Assembly: GCF_001613325.1 (NCBI RefSeq)
Contig: NZ_BDCD01000011.1
Coordinates: 401,155-465,154, forward strand
DNA length: 64,000 nt
Source: Nocardia yamanashiensis NBRC 100130
GTDB taxonomy: Bacteria > Actinomycetota > Actinomycetes > Mycobacteriales > Mycobacteriaceae
Reading direction: 5' to 3'
The notes below the pieces were generated by a model. It was not told the origin of the DNA. It saw only the letters and a program-made list of their open reading frames with translations, and made no database searches. Of this stretch, positions 1 through 7,832 are shown one piece after another. The translations under genes were made by a program, and so were the position numbers. Position 1 is the first letter of the stretch. Each line of letters starts with the position of its first letter.

Positions 1-231
1 GAGGGCTTCACTTCCGGTTACGGATTCGCCGGGCTGGTGGTCGGCCTGCTGGCGCGCGGCTCGCTCACGGCGGTCGCCGGTATCGCGCTGGCCTTCGGGC
101 TGCTGGCCTCGGCGGGCATCAATCTGCAACTGGCGGCGGCGGTTCCGGCGTCGTCGGTGCAGGTGGTGCAGAGCGTGCTGATCATTCTCGTCGCCGGCGC
201 GGCGATCCTGCGGAAGGGAGCCCGGCGATGA
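1..231 (+). CDS. BMP-type ABC transporter permease, C-terminal fragment
   Basis: The frame is open from the first base, so this is the 3' end of a gene that begins outside the window. The visible 76 residues start with GFTSGYGFAG, a stretch typical of the first permease of BMP-family (basic membrane protein, nucleoside-type) ABC importers, and continue as hydrophobic helices. The stop overlaps the start of the next permease in an ATGA arrangement, as expected for two subunits of one transporter made in equal amounts. The substrate cannot be read from this fragment. Confidence 0.85.
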   Translation, partial: EGFTSGYGFAGLVVGLLARGSLTAVAGIALAFGLLASAGINLQLAAAVPASSVQVVQSVLIILVAGAAILRKGARR

Positions 232-1148
232 GCGCGGCGAGCGAATTGGTCGACGGCGGTGTGCGGCTGGCGATTCCACTGCTGCTGGCTTCGGCGGGCG
301 AGCTGGTGAGCGAACGCGCCGGGGTGCTGAACCTCAGCGTCGAAGCCATGATGCTGACCGGCGCTCTCGCCGGCGCGGTGGGGGCGCGGGAGAGCGGTTC
401 CCCGCTCGCGGGCGTGGTGTGCGCGGTGGTGGCGGGCCTGCTGGTCGCGCTGCTGCAAGCCGTCCTGAGCGTGACCCTGCGCGCCGATCAGATCGTGACC
501 GGCATCGCCGCGAACGCCCTCGCGCTCGGCGCGACGACCTATGCGGCACGCCTGTACTTCACCGACGGCCGCACCGTCCCCGGCTTCGACCGCATCGAAA
601 TCCCACTGCTGCACCGGATCCCGATCATCGGCCGCGCGTTCTTCGATCTCACCGCACTCGGCTACCTGGGCATCGCGGCGGCCGCCTTGCTCGCCTTCCT
701 CTTCTCCCACCGCAGCGGCCTCGGCATCGCCGTCACCGCGATCGGCGAGGACGCCGCGACAGCCGACCGATCCGGCTTGCCGGTCAACGCTTTCCGCTAC
801 ACCGCCATCCTGATCACCGGCGTCACCAGCGGCCTGGCCGGCGCCCACCTGGCCCTCGCCGACGTGCACGCCTTCACCGACAACCTCACCGCCGGAGCCG
901 GATACCTCGCCGTGGTCGCCGTCATCGCCGGTCGCTGGCGCGCCTGGCTCACCATGCTGGCCTGCCTGTTCTTCGGCCTGGCCCAAGCCCTGCAATTCGC
1001 CGCCCCCGCCCTGGGCCTGCACCTGCCCACCGCCGTCCTGGTCATGTCCCCCTACCTGCTGGCAGTCCTCGCGGTCAGCGGCCTGGTCGGCGCGAGCCGC
1101 GCCCCCACCGCCCTCACCCGCCCGTTCCAGCGCGAAGCCAGAACCTGA
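228..1148 (+). CDS. BMP-type ABC transporter permease, second subunit
   Basis: A 306-residue integral membrane protein with several hydrophobic segments and the stretch GELVSERAGVLNLSVEAMM near the N terminus, typical of the NupQ/YufQ-like permease of BMP-family importers. It starts at an ATG that overlaps the upstream permease stop, with GAAGGGA about nine bases before. With the upstream permease it should form the transmembrane channel of an importer fed by the lipoprotein receptor encoded 1.1 kb downstream. The ATPase gene is presumably upstream of the window. Known substrates of the family include nucleosides and purine-like compounds. The actual substrate here is unknown. Confidence 0.88.
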   Translation: MSAASELVDGGVRLAIPLLLASAGELVSERAGVLNLSVEAMMLTGALAGAVGARESGSPLAGVVCAVVAGLLVALLQAVLSVTLRADQIVTGIAANALALGATTYAARLYFTDGRTVPGFDRIEIPLLHRIPIIGRAFFDLTALGYLGIAAAALLAFLFSHRSGLGIAVTAIGEDAATADRSGLPVNAFRYTAILITGVTSGLAGAHLALADVHAFTDNLTAGAGYLAVVAVIAGRWRAWLTMLACLFFGLAQALQFAAPALGLHLPTAVLVMSPYLLAVLAVSGLVGASRAPTALTRPFQREART

Positions 1149-1240
1149 TGCGACTGAGCGCCTTCCACATCACGCAGCGCTGATTCCTCCGGCGCGCCGA
1201 GCGTCGTCCCTCCCGATCCGATCCGAAAGGCCGGTGTCCG

Positions 1241-2212
1241 TTGACCCTCATCCTGACCCGCTCCGATGTGCTGAGCATGATCACGCTGCCGGAGGTGACC
1301 GCCGCGGTGCGCACCGCGCACGCCGACCTGGCGCGGGGCGCCGCGGTCGCGCCGACACCGCCGGTCATGCGGCTGCCGGGATCGGATTCGGCGTTCCTGG
1401 CGATGGCGGCGGCATCGGGCCCGGCCGGGCTGGCGGCGGTGAAGCTGCTGGCGGATGTGCCGGGGAACCGGGAGCGCGGTCTGCCGGTGCAGCGTTCGGC
1501 GATCCTGACCGTCGCGACCGCGGACGGGTCGTGCGAGGCAGTGCTGGACGGCGGCGCGGTGACCCGGTTCCGGACTGCCGCCGCGACGGCGGTGGCGACG
1601 GCGGCACTGGCGCGGCCGGAGAGCCGGGTCTTGGGATTGATCGGCGCGGGCGCACTGGCCCGGGCGCACGTGGAGGCGTTGCGGCCGGTGCTGCCGTTCG
1701 AGCGGATCGTGGTCTGGAGCCGTACCGACGCCACCGCCAAGGGATTCGCCGCCGACATCGACGCCGAGATCGCTTCCACCCCTGAGGAAGTCGTGCGCAC
1801 CGCCGACGTACTGTGCACCCTCACCCCGTCCCGCGATCCGGTGGTGCGCGGCGACTGGTTCCGTCCGGGCCTGCACGTGAACGCCGTCGGCGCCCCGCCC
1901 CGCCCCGACCATCGCGAGATCGACAGCGAGGGTATGCGCCGCGCCCGCGTGATCGTGGACAGCCGCCTGTCCACCCTGCACGAATCCGGCGATGCGCTGA
2001 TCCCCTTGCGCGAGGGCGTCTTCGGCCTCGACCACGTCAGCGACGAACTCGGTGAGGTGCTGATCGGCGCGAAATCCGGTCGCACGGAACCCGATCAGAT
2101 CACCCTCTACAACTCCCTCGGCATCGGCCTGCAGGATCTGGCCGCCGCCCGCCTGCTGATCGATACCGCGCGCCGCCGCGGCATCGGCACCGAAATCGAC
2201 CTCGCCGCTTGA
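1241..2212 (+). CDS. Ornithine cyclodeaminase / mu-crystallin family protein
   Basis: 323 residues with the family architecture: an N-terminal substrate region, then a Rossmann NAD(P) site (LGLIGAGALARAHVEAL, about residues 133-149) and the late motif VNAVGAPPRPDHREID, which resembles the family VGS/DxxxxxE region. The family includes ornithine cyclodeaminase, alanine dehydrogenase, ketimine reductase and EutC of ectoine catabolism; the sequence alone does not settle which reaction applies. The start is a TTG preceded by GAAAGG about 13 bases upstream. The gene sits between the permeases and the receptor lipoprotein of one importer, so it probably acts on the imported compound or its product. 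Confidence 0.8.
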   Translation: MTLILTRSDVLSMITLPEVTAAVRTAHADLARGAAVAPTPPVMRLPGSDSAFLAMAAASGPAGLAAVKLLADVPGNRERGLPVQRSAILTVATADGSCEAVLDGGAVTRFRTAAATAVATAALARPESRVLGLIGAGALARAHVEALRPVLPFERIVVWSRTDATAKGFAADIDAEIASTPEEVVRTADVLCTLTPSRDPVVRGDWFRPGLHVNAVGAPPRPDHREIDSEGMRRARVIVDSRLSTLHESGDALIPLREGVFGLDHVSDELGEVLIGAKSGRTEPDQITLYNSLGIGLQDLAAARLLIDTARRRGIGTEIDLAA

Positions 2213-2243
2213 CCTTTCGCCCCACCCCGTTGAAGGAAAGAAA

Positions 2244-3218
2244 ATGAAGAAGATCGCCCTCGCCCTGCTGACCCTGGCGGTCGGCGCCACCGCCGCCTGT
2301 AGCGCCGGAAACGACGACGCCGGAACGAAATTGAAGGTCGGCGTGCTCTTCCCGGGCTCGCTGTCGGACGACGGATTCATGCAGTCCGGGTACGAGGGCT
2401 ACCAGCGCATCGAGAAATCGCTCGCCGACAAGGTGGCGCTGACCAAGGTCGAACAGGTGGCGGCCGCCGACTACCAGCAGGTGCTGACCCGCCTGGCCTC
2501 CACCTCGACCCTGGTGGTGTCCTTCGGCGGTCAGACCGATTCCGCCGTCAAACAGGTCGCGCAGGCCTTCCCGAACGTGAAGTTCGTGGAGGTCGGCGGC
2601 CCGGCCGACGCGGTCCCGCCCGCCAATCTCGCCTACTACGACCCGGTCCAGGCCGACGGCGGCTTCCTGGCGGGCGCGTACGCGGCGCTCACCTCCAAGT
2701 CCGGCAAGATCGGCTTCGTGGGCGGTATGGAACTGCCCGCCATCGTCAAGACCGCGCGGGCGTTCGAGCAGGGCGCCAAGCACATTCGCGCCGACATCTC
2801 CGTGCTCGCGCCCGTCTATGTCGGCGATTTCAACGATGTCGCCAAGGCCAAGCAGGCCGCGCAGGCCGATGTCGGTGCGGGCGCGGACGTCTTCGGTCAG
2901 CAGCTCAATCTGGGCCGGCAGGGGCTGGCGCAGGCCGCGAAGGAGGGCGGGGCGGCGCTGGTCGGCGGCCCGCTGGTGAAGGCGTGCGGCTCCGAGGCCG
3001 GATTCACCGGATACGTCAAGAGCGATACCGGCGCGGAACTCGAGTACGCCGTGAACGCGGTGCTGGACAACACCTTCAAGGCCGAGCAGGTGCGTTTCGG
3101 CATCGCCTCCAGCACCGGCGCCACCGATATCGTGCTCTGCGGCGCGGACGCGCAGGTCACCGCCGCGATGGCCAAGGTGAAGCAGGATCTGGCCGCCGGG
3201 ACTATCAAGATCAGCTGA
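2244..3218 (+). CDS. BMP family ABC transporter substrate-binding lipoprotein
   Basis: 324 residues. The N terminus MKKIALALLTLAVGATAAC is a lipoprotein signal peptide with the lipidated Cys at position 19. Mature-protein motifs fit the BMP/Med family: VGVLFPGSLSDDGF near the start, GAYAALTSKSGKIGFVGG in the middle, and a conserved second lobe. The protein should be tethered outside the membrane and deliver ligand to the two permeases. A GAAGGAAAG ribosome site lies just before the ATG. The gene follows the cyclodeaminase by 31 bases, so all four are probably co-transcribed. Confidence 0.88.
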   Translation: MKKIALALLTLAVGATAACSAGNDDAGTKLKVGVLFPGSLSDDGFMQSGYEGYQRIEKSLADKVALTKVEQVAAADYQQVLTRLASTSTLVVSFGGQTDSAVKQVAQAFPNVKFVEVGGPADAVPPANLAYYDPVQADGGFLAGAYAALTSKSGKIGFVGGMELPAIVKTARAFEQGAKHIRADISVLAPVYVGDFNDVAKAKQAAQADVGAGADVFGQQLNLGRQGLAQAAKEGGAALVGGPLVKACGSEAGFTGYVKSDTGAELEYAVNAVLDNTFKAEQVRFGIASSTGATDIVLCGADAQVTAAMAKVKQDLAAGTIKIS

Positions 3219-3228
3219 TCGCGTCGGG

Positions 3229-3255
3229 TCGGTGCGAGCGCCCGGCTCGCACCGA
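3229..3255 (+). terminator. Hairpin after the BMP lipoprotein gene
   Basis: Perfect 11-bp inverted repeat TCGGTGCGAGC / GCTCGCACCGA with a 5-nt loop, 10 bases after the lipoprotein stop. There is no T-run, as is common for actinobacterial terminators. It may end or attenuate the importer transcript before the amidohydrolase. Confidence 0.55.
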
Positions 3256-3344
3256 TTCCGCACCCGCATGGCTGATCTTGTGGCGGGCGGCGCAGTAGCT
3301 TTGTAGGGAACGAGGCGACGGCGTACGTGGCGAGGAGGCCGGTC

Positions 3345-4445
3345 ATGCGTCTGCATTTCCGCGGGGTGGTGCTGCCCGGGGACGAGGTGCGGGATCTGTG
3401 GGTGCGCGACGGGGTGATCTCCTTCGAACCCGTCGCGAATGCGGAGACCGTGCACGCCTCGGGATGGATCGTGCCGGGATTGGTGGACGCGCACTGCCAC
3501 GTCGGCATCAAATACGGTGGGGGACACGAGGATCGGGACGGCGCGGTCGCCCAGGCCGAGACGGAGCGAGACGCGGGCGCACTGCTGCTGCGTGACGCCG
3601 GATCGCCCATCGACACGCGGTTCATCGACGAGCGCGACGAGCTGCCGGAGATCATTCGCGCGGGCCGGCACATCGCGCGGCCGCGCCGCTACATCCGGGA
3701 ACTCGGCATCGAACTCGACGATGAACGCGATCTGCCGGAGATCGTGGCGGAGCAGGCGCGGCGCGGCGACGGCTGGGTCAAGATCGTCGGCGATTGGATC
3801 GACCGGTCGGCCGGCGACCTGGCCCCGCTGTGGTCCGACGCCGTGCTGAAGGAAGCCATCGACGCGGCGCATCGCGAAGGCGCCCGGGTGACCGCCCACG
3901 TCTTCGGCGAGGACGCCCTCTACGGCCTGCTCGGCGCGGGCATCGACTGCATCGAGCACGGGACCGGGCTCACCGACGACACCATCGAACTGATGGCCCG
4001 CACCGGCGCCGCCCTGGTGCCGACCCTGATCAATATCGACACCTTCCCCGGAATCGCCGACGGCGCAGGCAAATTCCCTGTCTACGCCGCCCATATGCGC
4101 GACCTGCACCGCCGCTCCCGCGAGACCGTGGCCAAGGCGCACGCCGCCGGAATCCCCATCTACACCGGCACCGACGCCGGCGGCTCCATCCCGCACGGCC
4201 GCATCGCCGACGAGATCGCCGCCCTGGCCGGAGCCGGCCTGTCGGCCCACGATGCCCTCGGCGCCTCGGCCTGGAATGCCCGCTCCTGGCTCGGCCGCCC
4301 CGGCATCGAACCCGGCGCCCGCGCGGATTTCGTGGTCTACCAGCAGGATCCACGCCTGGACCTGGCCACCCTCGCCGCCCCCGCCTGGGTGGTGCTGCGC
4401 GGCCGCGTCTACGACCGCCGGGATCCGGTGACCGGCCACCGATGA
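3345..4445 (+). CDS. Amidohydrolase family metalloenzyme
   Basis: 366 residues. The metal-site motif DAHCHVG follows the N-terminal beta-sandwich, later landmarks are AHVFGEDALYGLLGAGIDC with EHGT, and the catalytic-Asp region is TGTDAGGSIPHGR. This is the imidazolonepropionase/Xaa-Pro-dipeptidase-like branch of the amidohydrolases. Such enzymes hydrolyse C-N bonds in cyclic amides, ureides or acyl amino acids; the substrate is not decidable. I chose the ATG because AGGAGG lies exactly six bases before it; a GTG 18 bases upstream is in frame but would put that ribosome site inside the gene. Its position suggests catabolism of the imported compound. Confidence 0.82.
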   Translation: MRLHFRGVVLPGDEVRDLWVRDGVISFEPVANAETVHASGWIVPGLVDAHCHVGIKYGGGHEDRDGAVAQAETERDAGALLLRDAGSPIDTRFIDERDELPEIIRAGRHIARPRRYIRELGIELDDERDLPEIVAEQARRGDGWVKIVGDWIDRSAGDLAPLWSDAVLKEAIDAAHREGARVTAHVFGEDALYGLLGAGIDCIEHGTGLTDDTIELMARTGAALVPTLINIDTFPGIADGAGKFPVYAAHMRDLHRRSRETVAKAHAAGIPIYTGTDAGGSIPHGRIADEIAALAGAGLSAHDALGASAWNARSWLGRPGIEPGARADFVVYQQDPRLDLATLAAPAWVVLRGRVYDRRDPVTGHR

Positions 4446-4465
4446 ATCGGGAGCCCGCGGGCAGT

Positions 4466-4501
4466 CCCTTCAGGAGAGGCCGAAATCTCTTCTGAAAGGG
4501 G
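4466..4501 (+). promoter_or_regulatory. Hairpin covering the ribosome site of the reductase gene
   Basis: CCCTTCAGGAGAG pairs with CTCTTCTGAAAGGG, allowing one G-U pair and one bulged A, around an 8-nt loop. The 3' arm contains GAAAGGG, the Shine-Dalgarno sequence for the ATG at 4507. When folded, the ribosome site is hidden, so translation could be structure-dependent. Confidence 0.4.
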
Positions 4502-4506
4502 CGACC

Positions 4507-5061
4507 ATGCGAGACCTCGTAGTCACCCAGAACATCACCCTCGACGGCGTGGTCGACGCGAGCGCGGGCTGGTTCGTCGTCGGTGACGGCGACGACGCCG
4601 ACTATTCGGATGTGCTGGCGGAATTGCTCGAGCACACCGAGCGCTGCGACGCCGTGCTGTACGGCCGCGTCACCTTCGAGCAGATGCGCGGCTATTGGCC
4701 TGTGCAGACCGACGACCGGACCGGTATCACCGCGGAATTGAATCGGATGAAGAAGTACGCGGTGTCGCGCACCATGGACGATCCGGCGTGGGAGAACTCG
4801 CAGGTGCTGCGGAACCTGGACGAGGTGGCCGCGCTGAAGCAGCTGCCGGGGCGGGACATCGTGACCACGGGCAGCATCCAGCTGGTCCACGAGCTCATCG
4901 CCGCCGGTCTGGTCGACGAATATCGCCTGTTCGTCTACCCGGTCGTGCTCGGCTCCGGCGCGCGCCTGTTCGAGGAGGGCAGCAAGGTCCCGCCGCTGCG
5001 TCAGGTCGAGGCCAAGGCGTTCCGTTCGGGCGTGGTGCTGCTGCGCTATCGCATCGACTAG
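4507..5061 (+). CDS. Dihydrofolate reductase family protein (RibD C-terminal domain type)
   Basis: 184 residues beginning RDLVVTQNITLDGVVD, the usual start of small RibD-C/DHFR-like reductases in actinobacteria. Further landmarks are VLYGRVTFEQM, a central GRDIVTTGSIQLVHELI and the closing DEYRLFVYPVVLGSGARLFEEG. The family uses NAD(P)H, and most of these stand-alone members have no assigned substrate; they are not the essential folate enzyme. The ribosome site GAAAGGGG lies within a predicted hairpin. It follows the amidohydrolase by 61 bases on the same strand. Confidence 0.85.
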   Translation: MRDLVVTQNITLDGVVDASAGWFVVGDGDDADYSDVLAELLEHTERCDAVLYGRVTFEQMRGYWPVQTDDRTGITAELNRMKKYAVSRTMDDPAWENSQVLRNLDEVAALKQLPGRDIVTTGSIQLVHELIAAGLVDEYRLFVYPVVLGSGARLFEEGSKVPPLRQVEAKAFRSGVVLLRYRID

Positions 5062-5147
5062 ACCGGTCTGGCGATTTCACCGCGCGAACTGAGTGAATCG
5101 GTCATGCTTCACATGTTTGTTTTCGTTGACCTGATGAGGAGACCGTT

Positions 5148-5228
5148 GTGGGTTCCGTCGAGACGTTGCTCGTGTCCGTGCTGGCCGGGCTGATCGTGAA
5201 GTTCCTGACTTCCGGCAGCGGGCACTGA
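5148..5228 (+). CDS. Small hydrophobic peptide, 26 aa
   Basis: A GTG-started reading frame encodes 26 residues: a short polar start, a hydrophobic core LLVSVLAGLIVKFL, and a polar tail ending SGSGH. AGGAGA lies five to six bases before the GTG, one of the best ribosome sites in the region, and a perfect 13-bp hairpin follows the stop by 13 bases. Promoter space, ribosome site, ORF and terminator together look like a free-standing mini-gene. The product would be a single membrane-spanning peptide. I do not recognise a family; a regulatory or toxin-like membrane peptide is possible but is inference only. Confidence 0.5.
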   Translation: MGSVETLLVSVLAGLIVKFLTSGSGH

Positions 5229-5241
5229 GCCACGGCTGACC

Positions 5242-5278
5242 CGGCCCACCGGATATGGTCCACACATCCGGTGGGCCG
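5242..5278 (+). terminator. Hairpin between the small peptide ORF and rpsP
   Basis: Perfect 13-bp inverted repeat CGGCCCACCGGAT / ATCCGGTGGGCCG with an 11-nt loop, followed by TTCC. It lies 13 bases after the 26-aa ORF and isolates the rpsP operon. The following 190 bases up to rpsP must hold the rpsP promoter; I see no clear -35/-10 pair. Confidence 0.65.
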
Positions 5279-5471
5279 TTCCATGTCATGGGCCGATTTC
5301 CGGCCCCGGGCACCCGTCTGGCAAAATGAACGACCGTCCTCGTCGAGGACAGTGTCAGCCCGTCTCCGGTTACGTACCGCGCGGCGGTCACAGCACTTGA
5401 CGCAAAACCGGGCCCACCTGGTGTGGGTCGCTGAATTGCGACGTGACCAACCTTCGAAAGGAAGCAGTCTC

Positions 5472-5909
5472 ATGGCTGTTCGTATCAAGCTGACCCGCAT
5501 GGGCAAGATCCGCAACCCGCAGTACCGCGTCGTCGTCGCCGACGCCCGTACCCGTCGTGACGGCCGCGCGATCGAGTCCATCGGCAAGTACCACCCGAAG
5601 GAAGAGCCCTCCCTCATCGAGATCGACTCGGAGCGCGCCCAGTACTGGCTGTCCGTCGGCGCCCAGCCGACCGAGCCGGTGCAGCGTCTGCTGGAGATCA
5701 CCGGTGACTGGCAGAAGTTCAAGGGTCTGCCGGGCGCCGAGGGCACCCTGAAGGTCAAGGCTCCGAAGCCGTCCAAGCTGGACCTCTTCAACGCCGCGCT
5801 GGCCGCCGCCGACAACGAGCCCGTTGCCGAGGCCGTCACCCCGAAGAAGAAGGCCGCCAAGAAGGACGAGGCCGCCGAGGCCGAGGCCACCACCGAAGCC
5901 GCCGAGTAA
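5472..5909 (+). CDS. rpsP: 30S ribosomal protein S16
   Basis: 145 residues starting [26 protein letters not shown], the unmistakable S16 N terminus; S16 binds 16S rRNA and helps 30S assembly. The core ends near residue 90, and an Ala/Glu/Lys-rich tail with [15 protein letters not shown] follows, as in other actinobacterial S16 proteins. The ATG has GAAAGGAAG just upstream. The stop overlaps the start of the KH-domain gene (TAATG). It is the first gene of the rpsP-khpA-rimM-trmD operon. Confidence 0.98.
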   Translation: MAVRIKLTRMGKIRNPQYRVVVADARTRRDGRAIESIGKYHPKEEPSLIEIDSERAQYWLSVGAQPTEPVQRLLEITGDWQKFKGLPGAEGTLKVKAPKPSKLDLFNAALAAADNEPVAEAVTPKKKAAKKDEAAEAEATTEAAE

Positions 5910-6151
5910 TGACCGCCGTGGTTGCCGATGCCGTCGAGCACCTGGTGCGCGGCATCGTCGCCAATCCCGACGACGTCCACGTCGAGCTGATCACCAGCCG
6001 TCGTGGCCGGACCGTCGAGGTGCACGTGCACCCGGACGATCTGGGCAAGGTGATCGGGCGCGGCGGTCGTACCGCGACCGCACTGCGCACCCTGGTCGCC
6101 GGGATCGGCGGTAAGGGCATTCGCGTCGACGTGGTCGACACGGATCAGTAG
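5909..6151 (+). CDS. khpA: KH-domain RNA-binding protein KhpA
   Basis: 80 residues with a single KH fold: EVHVHPDDLGKVIGRGGRT carries the GxxG loop (GRGG), which contacts RNA. It matches the small KhpA/YlqC family encoded between rpsP and rimM in many Gram-positives, including Rv2908c of M. tuberculosis. KhpA usually pairs with KhpB and affects RNA metabolism and cell-envelope growth. The start overlaps the rpsP stop, and the stop is immediately followed by the rimM ATG, so the three proteins are translationally coupled. Confidence 0.95.
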   Translation: MTAVVADAVEHLVRGIVANPDDVHVELITSRRGRTVEVHVHPDDLGKVIGRGGRTATALRTLVAGIGGKGIRVDVVDTDQ

Positions 6152-6688
6152 ATGGAACTGGTCGTCGGGCGGGTCGCCAAATCGCACGGGGTGCGTGGCG
6201 AACTCGTCGTAGAAGTCCGCACCGACGAGCCGGAACTGCGTTTCGCGCCCGGCAGCAGCCTTACGGGGCGGCTGCCGAAGGCGAAGCAGACGCAGCAGTA
6301 CGTAGTGGAGTCGGCCCGGGAGCACTCGGGCCGGCTCCTGCTGCGTCTGGACGGCATCGGGGACCGGACCGCCGCGGATGCGTTGCGCGGCTTGCTCTTT
6401 CTCGTCGACACGAAGGATCTGCCGCCCTCGGAGGATCCCGACGAATACTACGATCACGAGCTCGAGGGCCTGACCGTCCAGCTCGGTGACGGCACGGTCG
6501 TCGGCACGGTGCGGGAAGTCCTGCATTCCGCTGCGGGAGAACTGCTCTCGATCAAGGCGTCCGAGGCGTTCCCGCCCGCCGGCCGGGAGATCCTGGTGCC
6601 CTTCGTGAATGCGATCGTGCCCACGGTGTCGGTCGCCGACGGACTGATCGTCATCGATCCGCCCGAAGGTCTGCTGGACCCGGAGTGA
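6152..6688 (+). CDS. rimM: 16S rRNA processing protein RimM
   Basis: 178 residues starting [22 protein letters not shown], the RimM N-terminal beta-barrel signature; the C-terminal PRC-barrel part includes LLSIKASE and [12 protein letters not shown]. RimM binds S19 and helps maturation of the 30S head. Its ATG directly abuts the khpA stop, so expression depends on coupling. It is followed by trmD in the conserved order. Confidence 0.96.
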   Translation: MELVVGRVAKSHGVRGELVVEVRTDEPELRFAPGSSLTGRLPKAKQTQQYVVESAREHSGRLLLRLDGIGDRTAADALRGLLFLVDTKDLPPSEDPDEYYDHELEGLTVQLGDGTVVGTVREVLHSAAGELLSIKASEAFPPAGREILVPFVNAIVPTVSVADGLIVIDPPEGLLDPE

Positions 6689-6693
6689 GCGCG

Positions 6694-7377
6694 ATGCGGA
6701 TCGACGTCGTCACCATTTTCCCCGAATACCTGGAGCCGATGCGAACGGCCTTGCTGGGCAAGGCCATCGACAAGGGGATTCTCGAAGTCGGGGTGCACGA
6801 TCTGCGCCGCTGGACGCACGACGTGCACAAGGCCGTGGACGATTCGCCCTACGGCGGCGGTCCGGGCATGGTCATGAAACCCGTCGTCTGGGGCGATGCC
6901 CTGGACGAGGTGCTGCCCGATGACGCGCTCCTGGTCGTGCCCACTCCGGCGGGTGTGCCCTTCACCCAGCGCACCGCCGAAAGATGGTCCGCAGAAAAGC
7001 ATCTCGTCTTCGCGTGCGGTCGCTACGAGGGCATCGATCAGCGCGTGTTCGACGATGCCGCCCGCCGCGTGCGCGTCGAGGAGGTCAGCATCGGCGACTA
7101 CGTGCTGATCGGCGGCGAGGCGGCGGTGCTCGTCATGACCGAGGCCGTGGTGCGCTTGATACCCGGCGTCCTGGGCAATCAGCAATCGCACGAACAGGAT
7201 TCGTTCTCCGACGGTCTCCTGGAGGGCCCCTCCTACACCCGCCCGGTGTCCTGGCGCGGCCTGGAAGTCCCCGAAGTGCTTCTTTCGGGCAATCACGCCA
7301 AGATCGACGCTTGGCGCCGTGAGCAGTCCATTCAGCGCACGAGAGAACGCCGCCCCGAACTACTTCCCCCCGAGTAA
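6694..7377 (+). CDS. trmD: tRNA (guanine-N1)-methyltransferase TrmD
   Basis: 227 residues starting [18 protein letters not shown]-fold landmarks are [23 protein letters not shown] and the knot loop [17 protein letters not shown]. TrmD makes m1G37 in tRNA from S-adenosylmethionine and prevents +1 frameshifting. I chose the ATG because GGAG at 6682-6685 sits eight bases before it; a GTG nine bases upstream overlaps the rimM stop and is also possible. It is the last gene of the rpsP operon. Confidence 0.97.
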   Translation: MRIDVVTIFPEYLEPMRTALLGKAIDKGILEVGVHDLRRWTHDVHKAVDDSPYGGGPGMVMKPVVWGDALDEVLPDDALLVVPTPAGVPFTQRTAERWSAEKHLVFACGRYEGIDQRVFDDAARRVRVEEVSIGDYVLIGGEAAVLVMTEAVVRLIPGVLGNQQSHEQDSFSDGLLEGPSYTRPVSWRGLEVPEVLLSGNHAKIDAWRREQSIQRTRERRPELLPPE

Positions 7378-7450
7378 TCCTCCCGCTATCGTTCTCGCTC
7401 AGCCGCACCCGCGGTCTGCTCGAGTTCGATTCGGACGAGGAAAGGCAGGC

Positions 7451-7777
7451 GTGGAAGTGTTTCGGAAGTTCTTTGTCGCATTCGCCGTAAGTGTCGCGAT
7501 CGTCGGTTCCGGTGAGGCTGTCGCGCAAGCGTTCACACCGCAGGACGAACTTCGCTTCCTGCTCATGGACGACCTGCACCAGAGCGACCAGTTCAAGTCC
7601 TATTCGGTCTCCCTCGGCCATAAGACCTGCGCCGATATCGACCGTAATGGCCCGGCGCGCAAGGCATCCCTGATCGCGTTCGATCGCCGCAATCCGGGCA
7701 CAAATGTGGGCGTGAACGGCATGACCGCCACCGAGATCGACATCCTCGCCTACTGCCCGCAACACCTCGCCTCGTAA
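7451..7777 (+). CDS. Secreted DUF732-like protein
   Basis: 108 residues from a GTG with AGGAAAGG a few bases upstream. The N terminus FFVAFAVSVAIVGSGEAVAQA is a Sec signal peptide. The mature part has two cysteines framing the domain (HKTCADID and LAYCPQHL), the pattern of small mycobacterial DUF732 proteins, whose role is unknown. It sits between trmD and tex with its own ribosome site. In M. tuberculosis the corresponding position holds the lipoprotein gene lppW, so the spot seems prone to carrying envelope proteins. Confidence 0.72.
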   Translation: MEVFRKFFVAFAVSVAIVGSGEAVAQAFTPQDELRFLLMDDLHQSDQFKSYSVSLGHKTCADIDRNGPARKASLIAFDRRNPGTNVGVNGMTATEIDILAYCPQHLAS

Positions 7778-7832
7778 TGCGCGGTGCGCCTATGTGTCGA
7801 GCCGTCGGGGCACGCCGGTAGTGTCTGCGGGC

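Noticed and set aside
1052..4439. Long minus-strand frames opposite the importer operon
   Set aside because: Anti-sense shadows of genes with clear family motifs.
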